Shown here in pieces: positions 32,421 to 42,840 of a stretch of DNA of 64,000 nucleotides. This DNA is from Azolla caroliniana. Lineage: Eukaryota > Polypodiophyta. The notes under the pieces are model-generated. The model was not told the origin of the DNA. It saw only the letters and a program-made list of their open reading frames with translations, and ran no database searches. The position numbers were made by a program, and so were the translations under genes. Location: the NCBI GenBank assembly GCA_043228905.1, contig JBHGNT010000009.1:11408001-11472000 (forward strand). Reading direction: 5' to 3'. Within the stretch, counting starts at the first letter, position 1; every line of letters starts with the position of its first letter.

Positions 32421-33047
32421 ATGAACACACAAATGGGTAGCTTGCCCCCTAGTGAAAAGCTAGACTGGAGCAATTATTCATCTTAGGAGTACAAGATGAA
32501 TCAATACCTAGTCAGCCAAGGGTATTGGAGCTACATTACCGGTGCACTCGAAAACAAACCCGACGTCACAAACGCCAACTACCCAATGTGGGAGCAAGGA
32601 GCGAGTCGGATAATGTAATGCTTGGCAACATGTGTCCACGACCACATGCTTAGCCACATTTGAGACACTAAGATGCCTAAAGAAGCGTGGGCGAACTTAA
32701 AGAAACTTTTCGCCACCAACACGACCACCCGCAGGCTTCAACTCCGGGAAGAGTTGAACAACATACAACAAAAAGATATGCTCGTGTCAGACTACACCGT
32801 CAAGATCAAGAGCATTTGCAACTCGCTTGGCTCCATCAGCGTAAACATCGACGAAGACGAGACGGTTCAAGTATGCTTGGGCTGCCTCGCACATCGGTTC
32901 GACCCTATAAGGACAAATATCTTAGCGAGAGAAAACCCTCCTTCGTTCTTCGACCTCCAATCAATGTTATAGGTCGACGTGAACCACGCTAGAACATAGA
33001 CCAATATGTCGAAAGGACAAATGTTCATCTCGAATTCAGATGGTGGC
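32421..33047 (+). pseudogene. copia B gag, N-terminal part
   Basis: ATG 32421 opens MNTQMGSLPPSEKLDWSNYS, then stops (TAG at 32484-32486, TAA at 32616-32618, TGA near 32663) interrupt a typical copia gag. Recognisable blocks: MNQYLVSQGYWSYITGALE, MPKEAWANLKKLFATNTTTR, RLQLREELNNIQQKDMLVSD, YTVKIKSICNSLGSI. Gypsy E is inserted at 33048 in the Gly/Arg-rich segment; gag resumes at 38067. Confidence 0.8.
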
Positions 33048-33451
33048 TATCATGGACATGACAACTATCATGTCATGATTCAAACTCTTGACCTACTGTA
33101 TTTAAACGATATGTTTTAACCAATACATCCAATACATAATCATGTTACCTTACTAGATCATTGTAGATTATCTATTATACATGTAGGATTTTAGAAGCTT
33201 CCAGAAAGCTCTAGAAGCTAGAACATTCTACAAGCTTGTGCATGAAAATGAGTCTTTGCATGGGGTTACATTTAGAGCCCATAAATACAGGGGTTCACCT
33301 TGGCCTTAGTCAAGGTGAACAACACCAGTTACGAAATCATAATTCAGTTCTTGTTCTCTTGACTACTTTCTCTCTTTCTCTTTCTTATTATCTTGTCTAT
33401 GATCTCTCACACACTCTCTTAGTATTGAGCCTCGTGTACTTGTCCATGACA
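33048..33451 (+). repeat. 5' LTR of gypsy E
   Basis: 404 bp, ends GTCCATGACA. Contains a CT-rich stretch and a TATA-like CCATAAATACAGG (about 33277-33289). Relative to the 3' LTR it lacks a short ACATGTATAA segment before that box and has extra bases near its start. Confidence 0.85.
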
Positions 33452-33483
33452 GTTTGTTCACCTTCCATCTCCAAAGCGTCATC

Positions 33484-34215
33484 ATGTCAAATTCTACCGA
33501 GAACATAAACCAACTATTGGCAGCCATGCATCAACTTCAACTTGAAAATGAGAATCTTCGGGAATCTCTCAAGAAACTCCAAGCTAGGACTCCAATGGTA
33601 TTGGAGAATGAAGAACCCAAGTGCCCTCCTACATCAAGGAATCTCCTATCTATAGAGCTTGGCCCCTCGTCAATCCCCGCTCCATTACCTCTTCACCCCA
33701 TTTCAACTATATAACCCAATGTTAGTTTACCCGACAAGTTCGATGGCACAAGGGCGCGATTCCGGGGGTTCATAAATCAGATCAAGCTTATTATCCGGAT
33801 ACAACCCCAAAGATATGTGAATGATTTTTGCTGAGTTGGCCTCGTTGGGATTCTCCTCTCGGGAGCTGCACAAAGCTGGTTCGCACCTTTGGTCGAAACA
33901 TCATCGCCACTTCTCGACAATTTTTCTGCTTTCCTAGAAGAGTTCGAGGTGACATTTGGGGATACAGATCGACATCGAACAAGCCTTACCAAACACTATT
34001 CATTACATCAAGGTAAGTGTCCAATGTTTGTTTATGCATCTAGCAATCTGCGACAAGTCTATCGGGACAATCCAACTAGTGGGTCCCAGCATTCAGAAAA
34101 CGACGATGTCCAACTACAGTAGGAGCCATGCGGTTGGACAACAGACATACATGCTGCTCCCAAAGTTCTACTAACGACTTTTCCTTCGAGGTAACTCTTT
34201 GTTTCTAGTCTATTT
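33484..34215 (+). pseudogene. gypsy E gag
   Basis: ATG 33484 opens MSNSTENINQLLAAMHQLQ, an N-terminal coiled coil like that of element F. A TAG at 33712-33714 precedes PNVSLPDKFDGTRARFRGFI. Further blocks are LLSGAAQSWFAPLVETSSP and FLEEFEVTFGDTDRHR. Frame changes follow after 33990, and the CCHC region expected before protease is largely missing, which points to a deletion between about 34060 and 34215. Confidence 0.8.
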
Positions 34216-34540
34216 CAATTCAATCCTTAACGCTACTCAATTCCGGGGCCACGAGGTGTTTTATGGACGAAACGTTCGTTCGTAAACACAACTTTCCTAT
34301 TTTCCGGTTGTCCAAGCCTATCCTAGTGGAAGCTATCGATGGGCGAATGCTCTCCTCTGGCGTAGTCACCAAAGCCATGATCCCCCTCATTTTGCAGCTC
34401 GGGACCCATCAAGAGGCCTTATCATTTTACCTCATCACTTCACTACGGCATCCAATCATACTTGGGTTGTCTTGGTTGAAAGCGAATAACCCTATTATAG
34501 ATTGGCACAACCACTCACTTACTTTTCAACCACAAACTCA
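34215..34540 (+). pseudogene. gypsy E aspartic protease with Asp-to-Asn active site
   Basis: The frame reads TLLNSGATRCFMDETFVRKH: the catalytic DSGA motif is NSGA, a change that one G-to-A transition (GAT to AAT) would give. Then come ILVEAIDGRMLSSGVVTKAM and ITSLRHPIILGLSWLKANNP, matching element F. The protease should be inactive. Confidence 0.8.
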
Positions 34541-35520
34541 CATGGAGGTTGGAGCGGTTTCCAATGTCGCTATGTCAGAATGGCCCGAATCATTTTTTGT
34601 CGAGCACTCCTCCATTCAACTCGGACCAATCCACTCGGATGCTCATGCCCTAGTCACAATGCACTCCATCTCAATGGGCAATGACTCAGAGTTGAGTACC
34701 CCAACTTTGGTTCCTATGAAAGCCAATATGGACTCGCTTCCATCCAAATATGGTGACTTTGCTAATGTGTTCGAGAAGAACAATGCAGATCACTTACCGG
34801 AGCATCGACCATATGATTGTCCGATCGATCTACAAGAGGGCACATCTCTACCCTTTGGGTCCATCTATGGTCTCTCTGAACCAGAACTAGAGGCTCTTCA
34901 CACATATCTCGATGAAAATTTGGAGAAGGGCTTCATCCAACCGTCTAAGTCACCACCTGGGGCCCCCATCTAGTTTGTGAAGAAAAAGGATGGATCATTG
35001 CATCTATGTGTGGATTACCATGGCCTCAATAAAATCATGGTACCTAATCGATACCCTTTACCTCTCATCCTAGAGCTCCTCTATCGCCTTCGTTGTGCAC
35101 AGATCTTCTCCAAGATTGACTCGCGGGGAGCATACAACTTGGTTCAGATTAAACCTGGTGATGAATGGAAAACGACATTTCATACCCGATACGATACTTC
35201 AAGTACAAGGTAATGCCTTTTGGACTCGCCAATGCTCCCGCTGTTTTTCAACATATGATGAACGACATATTTCGAGAATATCTCGATCACTTTGTCGTTA
35301 TCTATCTTGATGACATTCTTGTCTTCTCGTCGAGCATTGAAGAGCATACTCACCACATTCGATTGATTCTCTCGAAACTCAGAGAGCATGGCCTCTATGC
35401 CAAGAGAGAAAAATGTGAGTTTGATTGTAATTCCATAAAATTTCTTGGTTATGTTATCTCCCTCCAGGGCATCACCATGGATCTAAGGAAAATCAAGACA
35501 ATTCAAGAATGGGCCACTCC
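34541..35520 (+). pseudogene. gypsy E reverse transcriptase
   Basis: From the linker (SLPSKYGDFANVFEKNNADH) into [24 protein letters not shown] at 34971-34973, [61 protein letters not shown], a frameshift near 35205, [20 protein letters not shown], and VVIYLDDILVFS with the catalytic YLDD intact (about 35300). The thumb continues as GYVISLQGITMDLRKI. Confidence 0.88.
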
Positions 35521-36358
35521 AAAACGAGTAAAGAATGTCCAGTCGTTCCTTGGTTTCACAAATTTCTATGGGCGATTTATCAAGGGGTTCTCCATCATAG
35601 TCCAACCCTTGATTGAGCTTTCTCGTAAAGGGATGTCATTTCAATGGACTCCATCTACTCAACACGTCTTCGACCTACTCAAGGAAGTTTTTACCCGGGC
35701 TCCAGTCCTCCTTCACGTCGACCCTACTAAGCCTTTTCAAGTTGAAACAGATGCCTTTGACTTTGCCATTGGTGCCATCTTATCCCAACCTGATGATAAT
35801 GGCATCCTACATCCAGTGGTGTACTACTCCCAAAAATTCATAGCTCTAGAAATCAACTATCCCATCTACGACAAGGAGCTCGCGGCTATAGTGGCAACTT
35901 GCACGGAGTGGATACCTTACTTGGGTGGGGGGCAACATTGGGTTCAGGTATTAACAGATCACAAAAATTTATTGTATTTCTCAACAACCCCTACTTTGAA
36001 TCGGTGGCAGGCCCGTTGGTCAACTTTCTTAGCCGACTATGACTTTGAAATTGTCTTTCGGCCGGGGGCACAAAACATGAAGGCTGATGCTCTTTCACGA
36101 CAGTCGGATTTTGAGTTGAGCCCAAGAGATGATGCTTATGCTCAACAATCTCAATGTTTGCTTAAACCAGATCAATTCCAGCTCTTCGCCACATGCATGC
36201 TCCATGATGACTCTTTGCTTGAGGAGATAGCCAAAGCACTTCCCACCGACAAATTCACCAACGCAATTCAAGAAGGTGTTATTGATCCGTCTAAATCCAA
36301 GACCAAGGAAGACCTTGACTGCTTCATATTCGAGGGGGGATTGCTTTATCGAGACTAA
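35521..36358 (+). pseudogene. gypsy E RNase H
   Basis: In frame with the RT thumb: VQSFLGFTNFYGRFIKGFS, VETDAFDFAIGAILSQ, YDKELAAIVATCTEW, VLTDHKNLLYFSTTP, LNRWQARWSTFLADYDFE and MKADALSRQSD. The catalytic D-E-D pattern is visible (ETDA, KEL, TDHKN). The frame ends at TAA 36356-36358, before integrase. Confidence 0.85.
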
Positions 36359-37366
36359 CTCTTATATGTTCCGAAGGGCCGATGTCAAACTCAAGTTCTT
36401 CAAAAGTGTCATGATGACCCCTTGGCTGGTCTTTTTGGCGTTACAAAGACACTCGAATTAATCTCATGAGGATATTCATGGCCTCAACCATGGGATTTCT
36501 TCAAGGAATTCATCAAGACATGTGATACTTGTGCTAGATCCAAAGTCGTCCACCATAGGCCATATGGGTTGCTCCAACCACTTCCCATTCCCAACCGGCT
36601 TTGGGCATCAATTTCCATGGATTTCATCATTGACTTGCCTCTTGTCCACGGATATGACACAATGCTCGTCATGGTAGATCGGTTTACAGAGATGGCTCAT
36701 TTTGCCCCTTGTGAAAAGACTATTTCAACAGAAGCAACAACCGATCTATTTTTAAAGAATGTGGTGCGACTTCATGGGGTCCCAAATGGTGTCACCTCAG
36801 ATCGCGGACCCCAATTTGTCTCTCATTTTTGGCGGCAACTCCTTCAAACTTTGGGCACAAAAGTGAATTTGTCTTTGTCCTACCATCCTCAAACCGATGG
36901 CCAAACGGAGCGGGTGAACCAAATTCTTGAGCAATACCTTCAATGTTTGCTTAGCCACCAACAAGATGATTGGGTTGACCTCCTACCCTTGGCAGAGTGC
37001 ACATATAATAATACGCTACATGGTTCAACTAGGGTCACCCCATTTTTCGCCAACTATGGTTTCCATCCTCGCTTCAGTATTTCCATCCATGGCAACTCTG
37101 TCAACCTGTCAGCGGAAGGACGTGCTCGTATTTTAGCCGACATTCATCAAGACCTCTCCCTCAAACTCGTCCTTGCAGGGGACCAGTATAAAGCGCAAGT
37201 TGATCGACATCGTTCCGCTACACCTGCCTTTGCAGTTGGTGATCAAGTTTGGCTCTTACGGTGCCATGTCGATACTACTCGACCTTGCAGAAAGTTGGAT
37301 TACAAGAAGTTGGGGCATTTGCGCATCATTGAGTGTATCAATACTGTCACTTTCCGGATTTCATAA
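36359..37366 (+). pseudogene. gypsy E integrase
   Basis: A degraded zinc-binding HHCC part is seen (FIKTCDTCARSKVVHH, about 36500-36560), then the core: ISMDFIIDLPLVHGYDTMLV, VTSDRGPQFVSHFWRQLL and YHPQTDGQTERVNQILEQYL, giving the D-D-E triad. AECTYNNTLHGSTRVTPFF and GDQVWLLRCH follow. A stop and frame changes separate it from RNase H and from the chromodomain. Confidence 0.87.
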
Positions 37367-37660
37367 TGTCTTCCGTGCCTCTCTTCTTGAACCTTATCAT
37401 CCACCCACTATTCCTAGAAGACACTCTCCACCTCCACCGCCAATTGAGCTTTCCACAGGTCAGGAGTATGAGGTGGACAACATTCTGGACTCTCATTGGC
37501 ATCGACGACAACTTCAATACTTAGTCCTATGGAAAGGGTAACCCATTTTAGAGGCAACTTGGGAACCAACCCAACACTTGGAGAATGCACCAGATGTTGT
37601 TCATGTATTTCATCACCAATATCCACAAAAACTAGGGAGGCACCTTCAGAGGCGGCCTTA
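37367..37660 (+). pseudogene. gypsy E chromodomain
   Basis: After a frame change the sequence gives SGFHNVFRASLLEPYHPP and a chromodomain, EYEVDNILDSHWHRRQLQYL then VLWKG, a stop (TAA 37539-37541) in place of the expected Tyr, and ILEATWEPTQHLENAP. This C-terminal chromodomain identifies the element as a chromovirus. Confidence 0.85.
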
Positions 37661-38066
37661 GCAGGGGGATAATGTCATGGACATGTTCGAACTCCTGACC
37701 TACTATATTTAATCAATATGTTTTAACCAATACATCCAAAACATAATCATGTTACCTTACTAGATTACTATAGATTATCTATTCTACATGTAGGATTTTA
37801 GAAGCTTCCAGAAAGCTCTAGAAGCTAGAACATTCTACAAGCTTGTGCATGAAAATGAGTCTTTGCATGGGGCTACATTTAGAGCCCATAAACATGTATA
37901 AATACAGGGGTTCACCTTGGACTTAGTCAAGGTGAACAACACCAGTTACGGAATCATAATTCAGTTCTTGTTCTCTTGACTACTTTCTCTCTCTCTTTCT
38001 TATTATCTTGTCTATGATCTTTCTCTCACTCTCTTAGTATTGAGTCTCGTCTACTTGTCCGTGACA
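37661..38066 (+). repeat. gypsy E polypurine tract and 3' LTR
   Basis: GCAGGGGGATAA (37661-37672) is followed by the LTR TGTCATGGACATG...GTCCGTGACA (37673-38066). A TATA box GTATAAATACAGG lies at about 37895-37907. Confidence 0.88.
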
Positions 38067-38359
38067 GTGGCCAAGGATGAGGTCGCGGCGATAGAAGAGG
38101 TCGATTCGACCCATCTCACAAAGGGAACTCAAACCTTCGACAACAAGACGGAAGCTATCGAGGAACCTTTGGACGAAGGGGAAGCTTCCATCCCGAACAA
38201 GGTTGGCAAACGATACCCGCTACTTGCAACTATTGCGGCAAAATCGCCCACCGTGAAGAGGAGTGCCAATAGAAGAGAAGTGAGTCGGCTTCGACAAGCC
38301 GACAACTCACAAACTATGCCACGAGTTACGAATACGACAACCACAGTGGACTATTCATA
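38067..38359 (+). pseudogene. copia B gag C-terminus with CCHC knuckle
   Basis: After gypsy E the Gly/Arg-rich gag segment resumes (GRGDRRGRFDPSHKG), followed by CNYCGKIAHREEEC, a CX2CX4HX4C knuckle (about 38230-38271), and SGLFIMRHRAKSMLATNS, which joins protease. Joining 33047 to the sequence after the second GTGGC preserves the frame apart from a TGA in the RG-rich part. Confidence 0.75.
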
Positions 38360-38900
38360 ATGAGACATAGAGCGAAATCTATGTTGGCCACCAACTCCAC
38401 AAGCACTTCCAACTCAGAAGACGTATGGTTCGTCGACTCTAGCGCCTCACATCATATGACATCACACCAAGAGTGGTTTCGTGACTTAAGAATGCAAGAT
38501 CAGCCCGGCTACATAGAGACGGGAGTTGACACCCCACATCCCATTGGGCACATCGGTAACATTCCATTCGGCAATGACGGCAAAAACAATTGTATCAAGA
38601 ATGTCTTGCACGTGCCTACAATAACAAATAATTTGGTCTCCGTCGGCCAAATCGTGGAGCAAGGAATGCAAGTTCGTTTCAACAATGAAGGATTCTTTAT
38701 AGAAAAAGATGGCCGACTCAGAGCTTGGGGACGGAAAGAAGGCCGGATGTTTATTCTCGATTCGGACGAGGTAAAATCGGCCATGTATGCCAAAGGTTTC
38801 AAAACTAAGACGAACATCGAGTTGTGGCACAACAAAATCACCACATAAACCTCGAACTTCTTCGAGCGATGCAATCAAAGGGAGTCGTCATTAGACTTTT
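38360..38900 (+). pseudogene. copia B protease and pre-integrase domain
   Basis: MRHRAKSMLATNS leads into DVWFVDSSASHHMTSH: the copia protease DSGAS motif is altered to DSSAS. CIKNVLHVPTITNNLVSVGQ and QVRFNNEGFFIEKDGRL are standard copia blocks. NIELWHNKI is the pre-integrase region, broken by a stop at 38846-38848. Confidence 0.8.
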
Positions 38901-39660
38901 GGCCTTTGAGTTGAAACGAGTCAACCGAGTGTGCGAAGCATGTCAACTCGGAAAACAACATTGACTCCCATTCCCAAAGGAGAGCTACGTAAGCAAAGGC
39001 CTCCTTGATGTCATCCACTTGGATGTATGGGGACCGGTTCAAACGCCGATGATCGGAGGATGCTGGTACTACGTTACCTTCATCGACAACTACTCTCACT
39101 ACACGTGGATCTTCCTAATGAAGAAGAAGAGAAAAATGCGTTCCCACTTTCAAAAGCTCAAGAGCCAAGTCGAAAAAGAAACCGGTTGGCACATTCGATG
39201 CCTACGATTGGATGGAGGAAAGGAGTACTTCTCAGAAGAATTCATCTCCTACCTCCAAGGTGAAGGTATCCGGACTCTAGAGAGAATTCTCATGCTGACA
39301 CACGTCCCAACAAAATGGAGTAGCTGAAAGAAAAAATTGGCACATACTCGAGGTTGCACGCGCCATGATGCATGAGAAGCACATGTTGAACTTCTATTGG
39401 GCTGAAGCAGCATCCATAGTTGTCTATCTCATGAACCGGTGCACCACTAATGGAGTGCATGAGCTAACTCCATATGAGCTCCTTGTTGGAAGGAAGCCGA
39501 TCCTGTTGCACCTCAAAGTGTTCGGATGCATTGCGAATGTACACATGCCGAACGAAAAACAATAGAAGCTCGACGCGAAGTTGGAGAAATGTGTCCTCGT
39601 AGGATACCTGCCCAAGAAAAAGGCATACAAGTGCTTCAACCCTTCGACCTGAGTTGTTTG
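38901..39660 (+). pseudogene. copia B integrase
   Basis: Blocks: VCEACQLGKQH, LLDVIHLDVWGPVQTPMIGG, YYVTFIDNYSHYTWIFLMKK, RCLRLDGGKEYFSEEFISYL. A frame slip then precedes the TPQQNGVAERKN-type region, followed by FYWAEAASIVVYLMNRC, ELTPYELLVGRKP and LHLKVFGCIANVHMPNEKQ. D-D-E positions are recognisable. A TAG lies at 39563-39565. Confidence 0.82.
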
Positions 39661-40358
39661 GGTAATTCGAGACGTAGTTTTCAATGAATCAACATCTTGG
39701 TATAAGCCCGATTCGTCTCCATCCGAACCGACTGAAAAAGAGTTCGACGTCAACTCGGATGAAGATATTCGGCCAAGTCCTTTACCAAAGGACAATCCAA
39801 GATCTATTGAGCTTAGTGAACCACATGAGCCTTCACGTGACCACAACACGTCACGGCCAAGTCCAAAATTGGACAAAGGCAAAGGTAAGATGCCCGAATA
39901 CGAGGTCGACCACCCCAACGATAGTGATTTGGTGTGTTAGCTCGCTCACTAGACAGTGAGTTTGGTGTACCCATCATGGGGACACCCAGTGTAAAGAAGG
40001 CACTCACGTCGGCAAATCAAAACTTCGACGCTCATCTAGAGAGAAGAACCTGGTCACTGAGTTCGGTTACAACGAGTATATGGCCCATCACTATGCCTTC
40101 GCGATGAAGGGGGTGGCTGAATGAGAGCTTGAAAGCTTTACGAAAGCATCTCATGACCACCAAGGGATGGAAACCATGGATGACGAGATGCAAGTACTCG
40201 GCCTTCGACCATTTAGCGCTACAAGCCTTCGTCATAGGCTTGAGGGGGAGGAACCGAAAATGGCACGAAAATGCTGAACTAAAACTGACATCGAAAGCTA
40301 GACAACACCGAAAGGAAAACTGGATGTCGGACGCCTCACACTTGAGCATGAGGGGGCG
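39661..40358 (+). pseudogene. copia B linker and 3' tail; RT-RNase H deleted
   Basis: A Ser/Pro/Glu-rich linker (SPSEPTEKEFDVNSDED) ends in stops near 39938. The start of RT is recognisable at about 40130-40195 (SFTKASHDHQG), but homology then jumps to GGCTTGAGGGGGAGGAACC and the 3' tail. About 1.5 kb of RT and RNase H that other copia copies here have is absent. Purine tract at about 40346-40358. Confidence 0.75.
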
Positions 40359-40701
40359 TGTTGAGATATCAAGATCAACTAGGTTTGGCTACTTAGTCAA
40401 CCATGTAACTTAGTAGTTACATCATTAGAATCTAGTTAGAAGTGTTGACCTTAAAGTCTTAAATAGGATTTTGTACTTGAGTGGGATACATTCTAGATCC
40501 TCCACTACCAAGTTCATTGAATATAGGACTTACATCCTTGTACCTATATTCTCCTCACACATGTGCACCCTTGCACATGAGAAGTATATATACCACATTG
40601 TGGGTATTGTTGTATTTTGATGCTTATTAATATAGAGAAAGGTCTTTAGCTACACTCTTGTTAATCATCCCCCATTTATCTTATTGTTCATAAGTGTAAC
40701 T

Positions 40702-40732
<31 letters not shown>

Positions 40733-40839
40733 ACACACACACATACCATATAATCTTATGCGACTTAATCACATACGTGATTAACTACTCACATAATTAG
40801 AAACTAATTAACCCTTGTTAATTACCTAATTATTAACAT
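40359..40839 (+). repeat. 3' LTR of copia B
   Basis: 481 bp, TGTTGAGATATCAAG...TTATTAACA. The length difference from the 5' LTR comes mostly from a longer TC/CA run at about 40706-40742. Confidence 0.9.
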
Positions 40840-40995
40840 ATAATAACAATAATAACAACTACATTTGTAAATAGCCCATACTGTGTATGAGTATGAATAC
40901 ACCTAGGGCAACCATTATGATGTGATGTGAGTTAGAGCTTCTATAGATGTGTGCAGAAGTGAGAGCAACAAAGACTAGGATGAGACACGAGAGTG

Positions 40996-41054
<59 letters not shown>

Positions 41055-41294
41055 CAGAGTTTAGTGAAACTTGCCTAAACCCTAAGCAGGTATTCTCTGT
41101 TTTACAGAGACTTGTAAATCTTTTTTTTGTACCTCTGTTCATAGTGAAAATGCGTCCCGTGGTTTTTCCCATTTTAGGGTTTCCACATAAATATTGTGTA
41201 CTGTGCATTTTTTGTTTGATTTTCGGTTTTCTATTTCCACGTTGTGTACTATTTCAGCCTATCTTTCTCACAGATCTATGATCCGAACACATCA
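40840..41294 (+). mobile_element. element A 5' LTR, right part
   Basis: After the TATAA duplication the LTR of A continues: ACATTTGTAAATAGCCCATA, a GA run (about 41000-41053), and the end CGAACACATCA at 41294. It matches 56110-56590 in the 3' LTR. Confidence 0.8.
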
Positions 41295-41297
41295 AAT

Positions 41298-41309
41298 TGG
41301 TATCAGAGC
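41298..41309 (+). other. primer-binding site of element A
   Basis: TGGTATCAGAGC, complementary to the 3' end of initiator Met tRNA, three bases after the LTR end. Confidence 0.9.
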
Positions 41310-41322
41310 GTGAGGTGCAAGA

Positions 41323-42141
41323 ATGGAAGGAGGTGTGAGTGGCTTCCCAAGTATGATAGTCCTAAACTCACACAACTACTGTGACTGGAAGATCAAGATG
41401 GAGGATCTTCTGATAGTCAAAGATCTGTACGATCCCATCAACAGAAGTGAAACACCCATAGGGGTATTGGAGTTTGAATAGAAACCCCTAAATAGGAAGG
41501 CAGTGGCCACCATCAAACAATGTGTAGACGTGAGCGTCCTACATCATGTTGCTAACAACACAAACGCCTACGAAATGTGGCACAAACTGTCGGGGTTGTG
41601 CGAGAAGAATAATGCCCTCAACAAAACCTCTCTAATGAGAACGATCGTGAGACTAAAGTATAGAGATGGAGAAAGCATTTTCGTACACATTAACATCTTT
41701 ATGGGGTTGGTGAATCAACTTGCACCATCAAAGTTCCCATTAGATGATGTTATGCAGGCATTATTGCGGTTATGTACCTTGTCGGACAGCTGAGAGTACA
41801 TGGTGGTGTCTCTCTATACCCCGTGCCAAGAAGAAAACTTGTCCTTGCAAGTGGTAAAGACAAGTATCCTAAACATGGAGACAAGAAGGAAGGACAATGG
41901 TGTCTTGTCCCAGTCGGAGGCAAATATGGCTCAAAATCCCGGCAAAGGAAGAAGCAAGCAAAGAATTCCACAAAGGAGAGGCAAGTCTTAGGCCAAGTCC
42001 AAGTCCAGAGGAAAGCTCACATGATTTAATTGTGGAAAACTTGGACATTTTCGAAAGGATTGTCGACACCTTAAGAAAGATAAAGGTGCCTCTAGTGATG
42101 TCGAACCCAGACAGATTCCTGATGAGAAGGGTACTTCAGCT
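41323..42141 (+). pseudogene. element A copia gag
   Basis: ATG 41323 opens MEGGVSGFPSMIVLNSHNY, then WKIKMEDLLIVKDLYDP, a TAG at 41479-41481, KAVATIKQCVDVSVLHHVAN, NKTSLMRTIVRLKYRDGES, NQLAPSKFPLDDVMQALL, frameshifts near 41792, and a decayed knuckle (FNCGKLGHFRKDC, about 42030-42065). The gag is that of the same family as elements C and D. Confidence 0.82.
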
Positions 42142-42840
42142 ATGGCTACAAGTGAAGAAGAGCTTATATTCATTTGCGAGCAAGCGAATGAAAACCTTGC
42201 AAATGAAGAGTGCAGTTGGGTGATTGACTCTGGTGCATCGTTCCATATAACTCCCTTGAGAGAGTGCTTCTCTTCTTACACAGTCGGTGATTATGGGCAT
42301 GTAATGATGGGAGGTAATGGAGCATGCAAAGTAGCCAACATAGGAAGTATATGTGTTACAACATCGATTGCTTGTAGATTGATCCTAAGGGATGTTCGAC
42401 ATATACCTGATATCAGGCTGAATCTGATATTGACTGGAAGATTGGACAATGACGGCTATAGTTGTAGCTTTCAAAATGGCATGTGAAAGTTCTACAAAGG
42501 AAGTCTCATAGTGACTCGAGCATAGAAACATGGCATACTGTATGTGATGCATGCCAAGTTGTGCAAGAACGAAGCAAACGTGGCCGCTGACTCGAGTAGA
42601 GAGTTATGGCACAAGAGGCTTGACTACATGAGTGAGAGAAGCATGCATATCGTTGACAACTAGAAACTTCTACCAGAAGTAAAAGGAGCGCACTTGGAGA
42701 GATGTGTCAATTGCTTGGTCGAAAAGCAGAATAGAGTTACGTTTCACTCAAGACCACAGAAGAGAAGAGAAGTTGCACTGGAACTGGTCCACAGATGTGT
42801 GCTACGTGGATGGTCCATCGCATCATGGCGATGGAGCATA
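42142..42840 (+). pseudogene. element A protease and start of integrase
   Basis: ECSWVIDSGASFHITPLREC is the copia protease (DSGAS intact). CRLILRDVRHIPDIRLNLIL, ELWHKRLDYMSERSMH (pre-integrase) and HLERCVNCLVEKQNRVTFHS (zinc-binding part) follow. Stops occur at 42484-42486, 42523-42525 and 42661-42663. Homology stops near 42840, about 30 residues into integrase, where a minus-strand segment begins. Confidence 0.8.

Larger units (their letters stand above)
33048..38066 (+). mobile_element. gypsy (chromovirus) element E, TSD GTGGC
   Basis: A 5019-bp element with LTRs 33048-33451 (404 bp) and 37673-38066 (394 bp) and target duplications GTGGC at 33043-33047 and 38067-38071. Pol order is gag-protease-RT-RNase H-integrase-chromodomain, the Ty3/gypsy order. 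Both LTRs end CxTGACA; the left LTR start is mutated to TATCATGG from TGTCATGG. It has in-frame stops and frameshifts, so it is inactive, but it is the best preserved gypsy element here. Confidence 0.92.
31794..40839 (+). mobile_element. copia element B (TSD TATAA), with gypsy E inside
   Basis: The LTRs are 31794-32253 (460 bp) and 40359-40839 (481 bp), both starting TGTTGAGATATCAAG and ending TAATTATTAACA. Target duplications TATAA at 31789-31793 and 40840-40844. Primer-binding site at 32254, purine tract at about 40346-40358. Gag, CCHC, protease and integrase are recognisable, but RT and RNase H are missing: the linker runs into the RT start (SFTKASHDHQGMETMDDEMQ, about 40135-40195) and then straight into the 3' tail. 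It is therefore a defective, non-autonomous copy. Confidence 0.9.
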
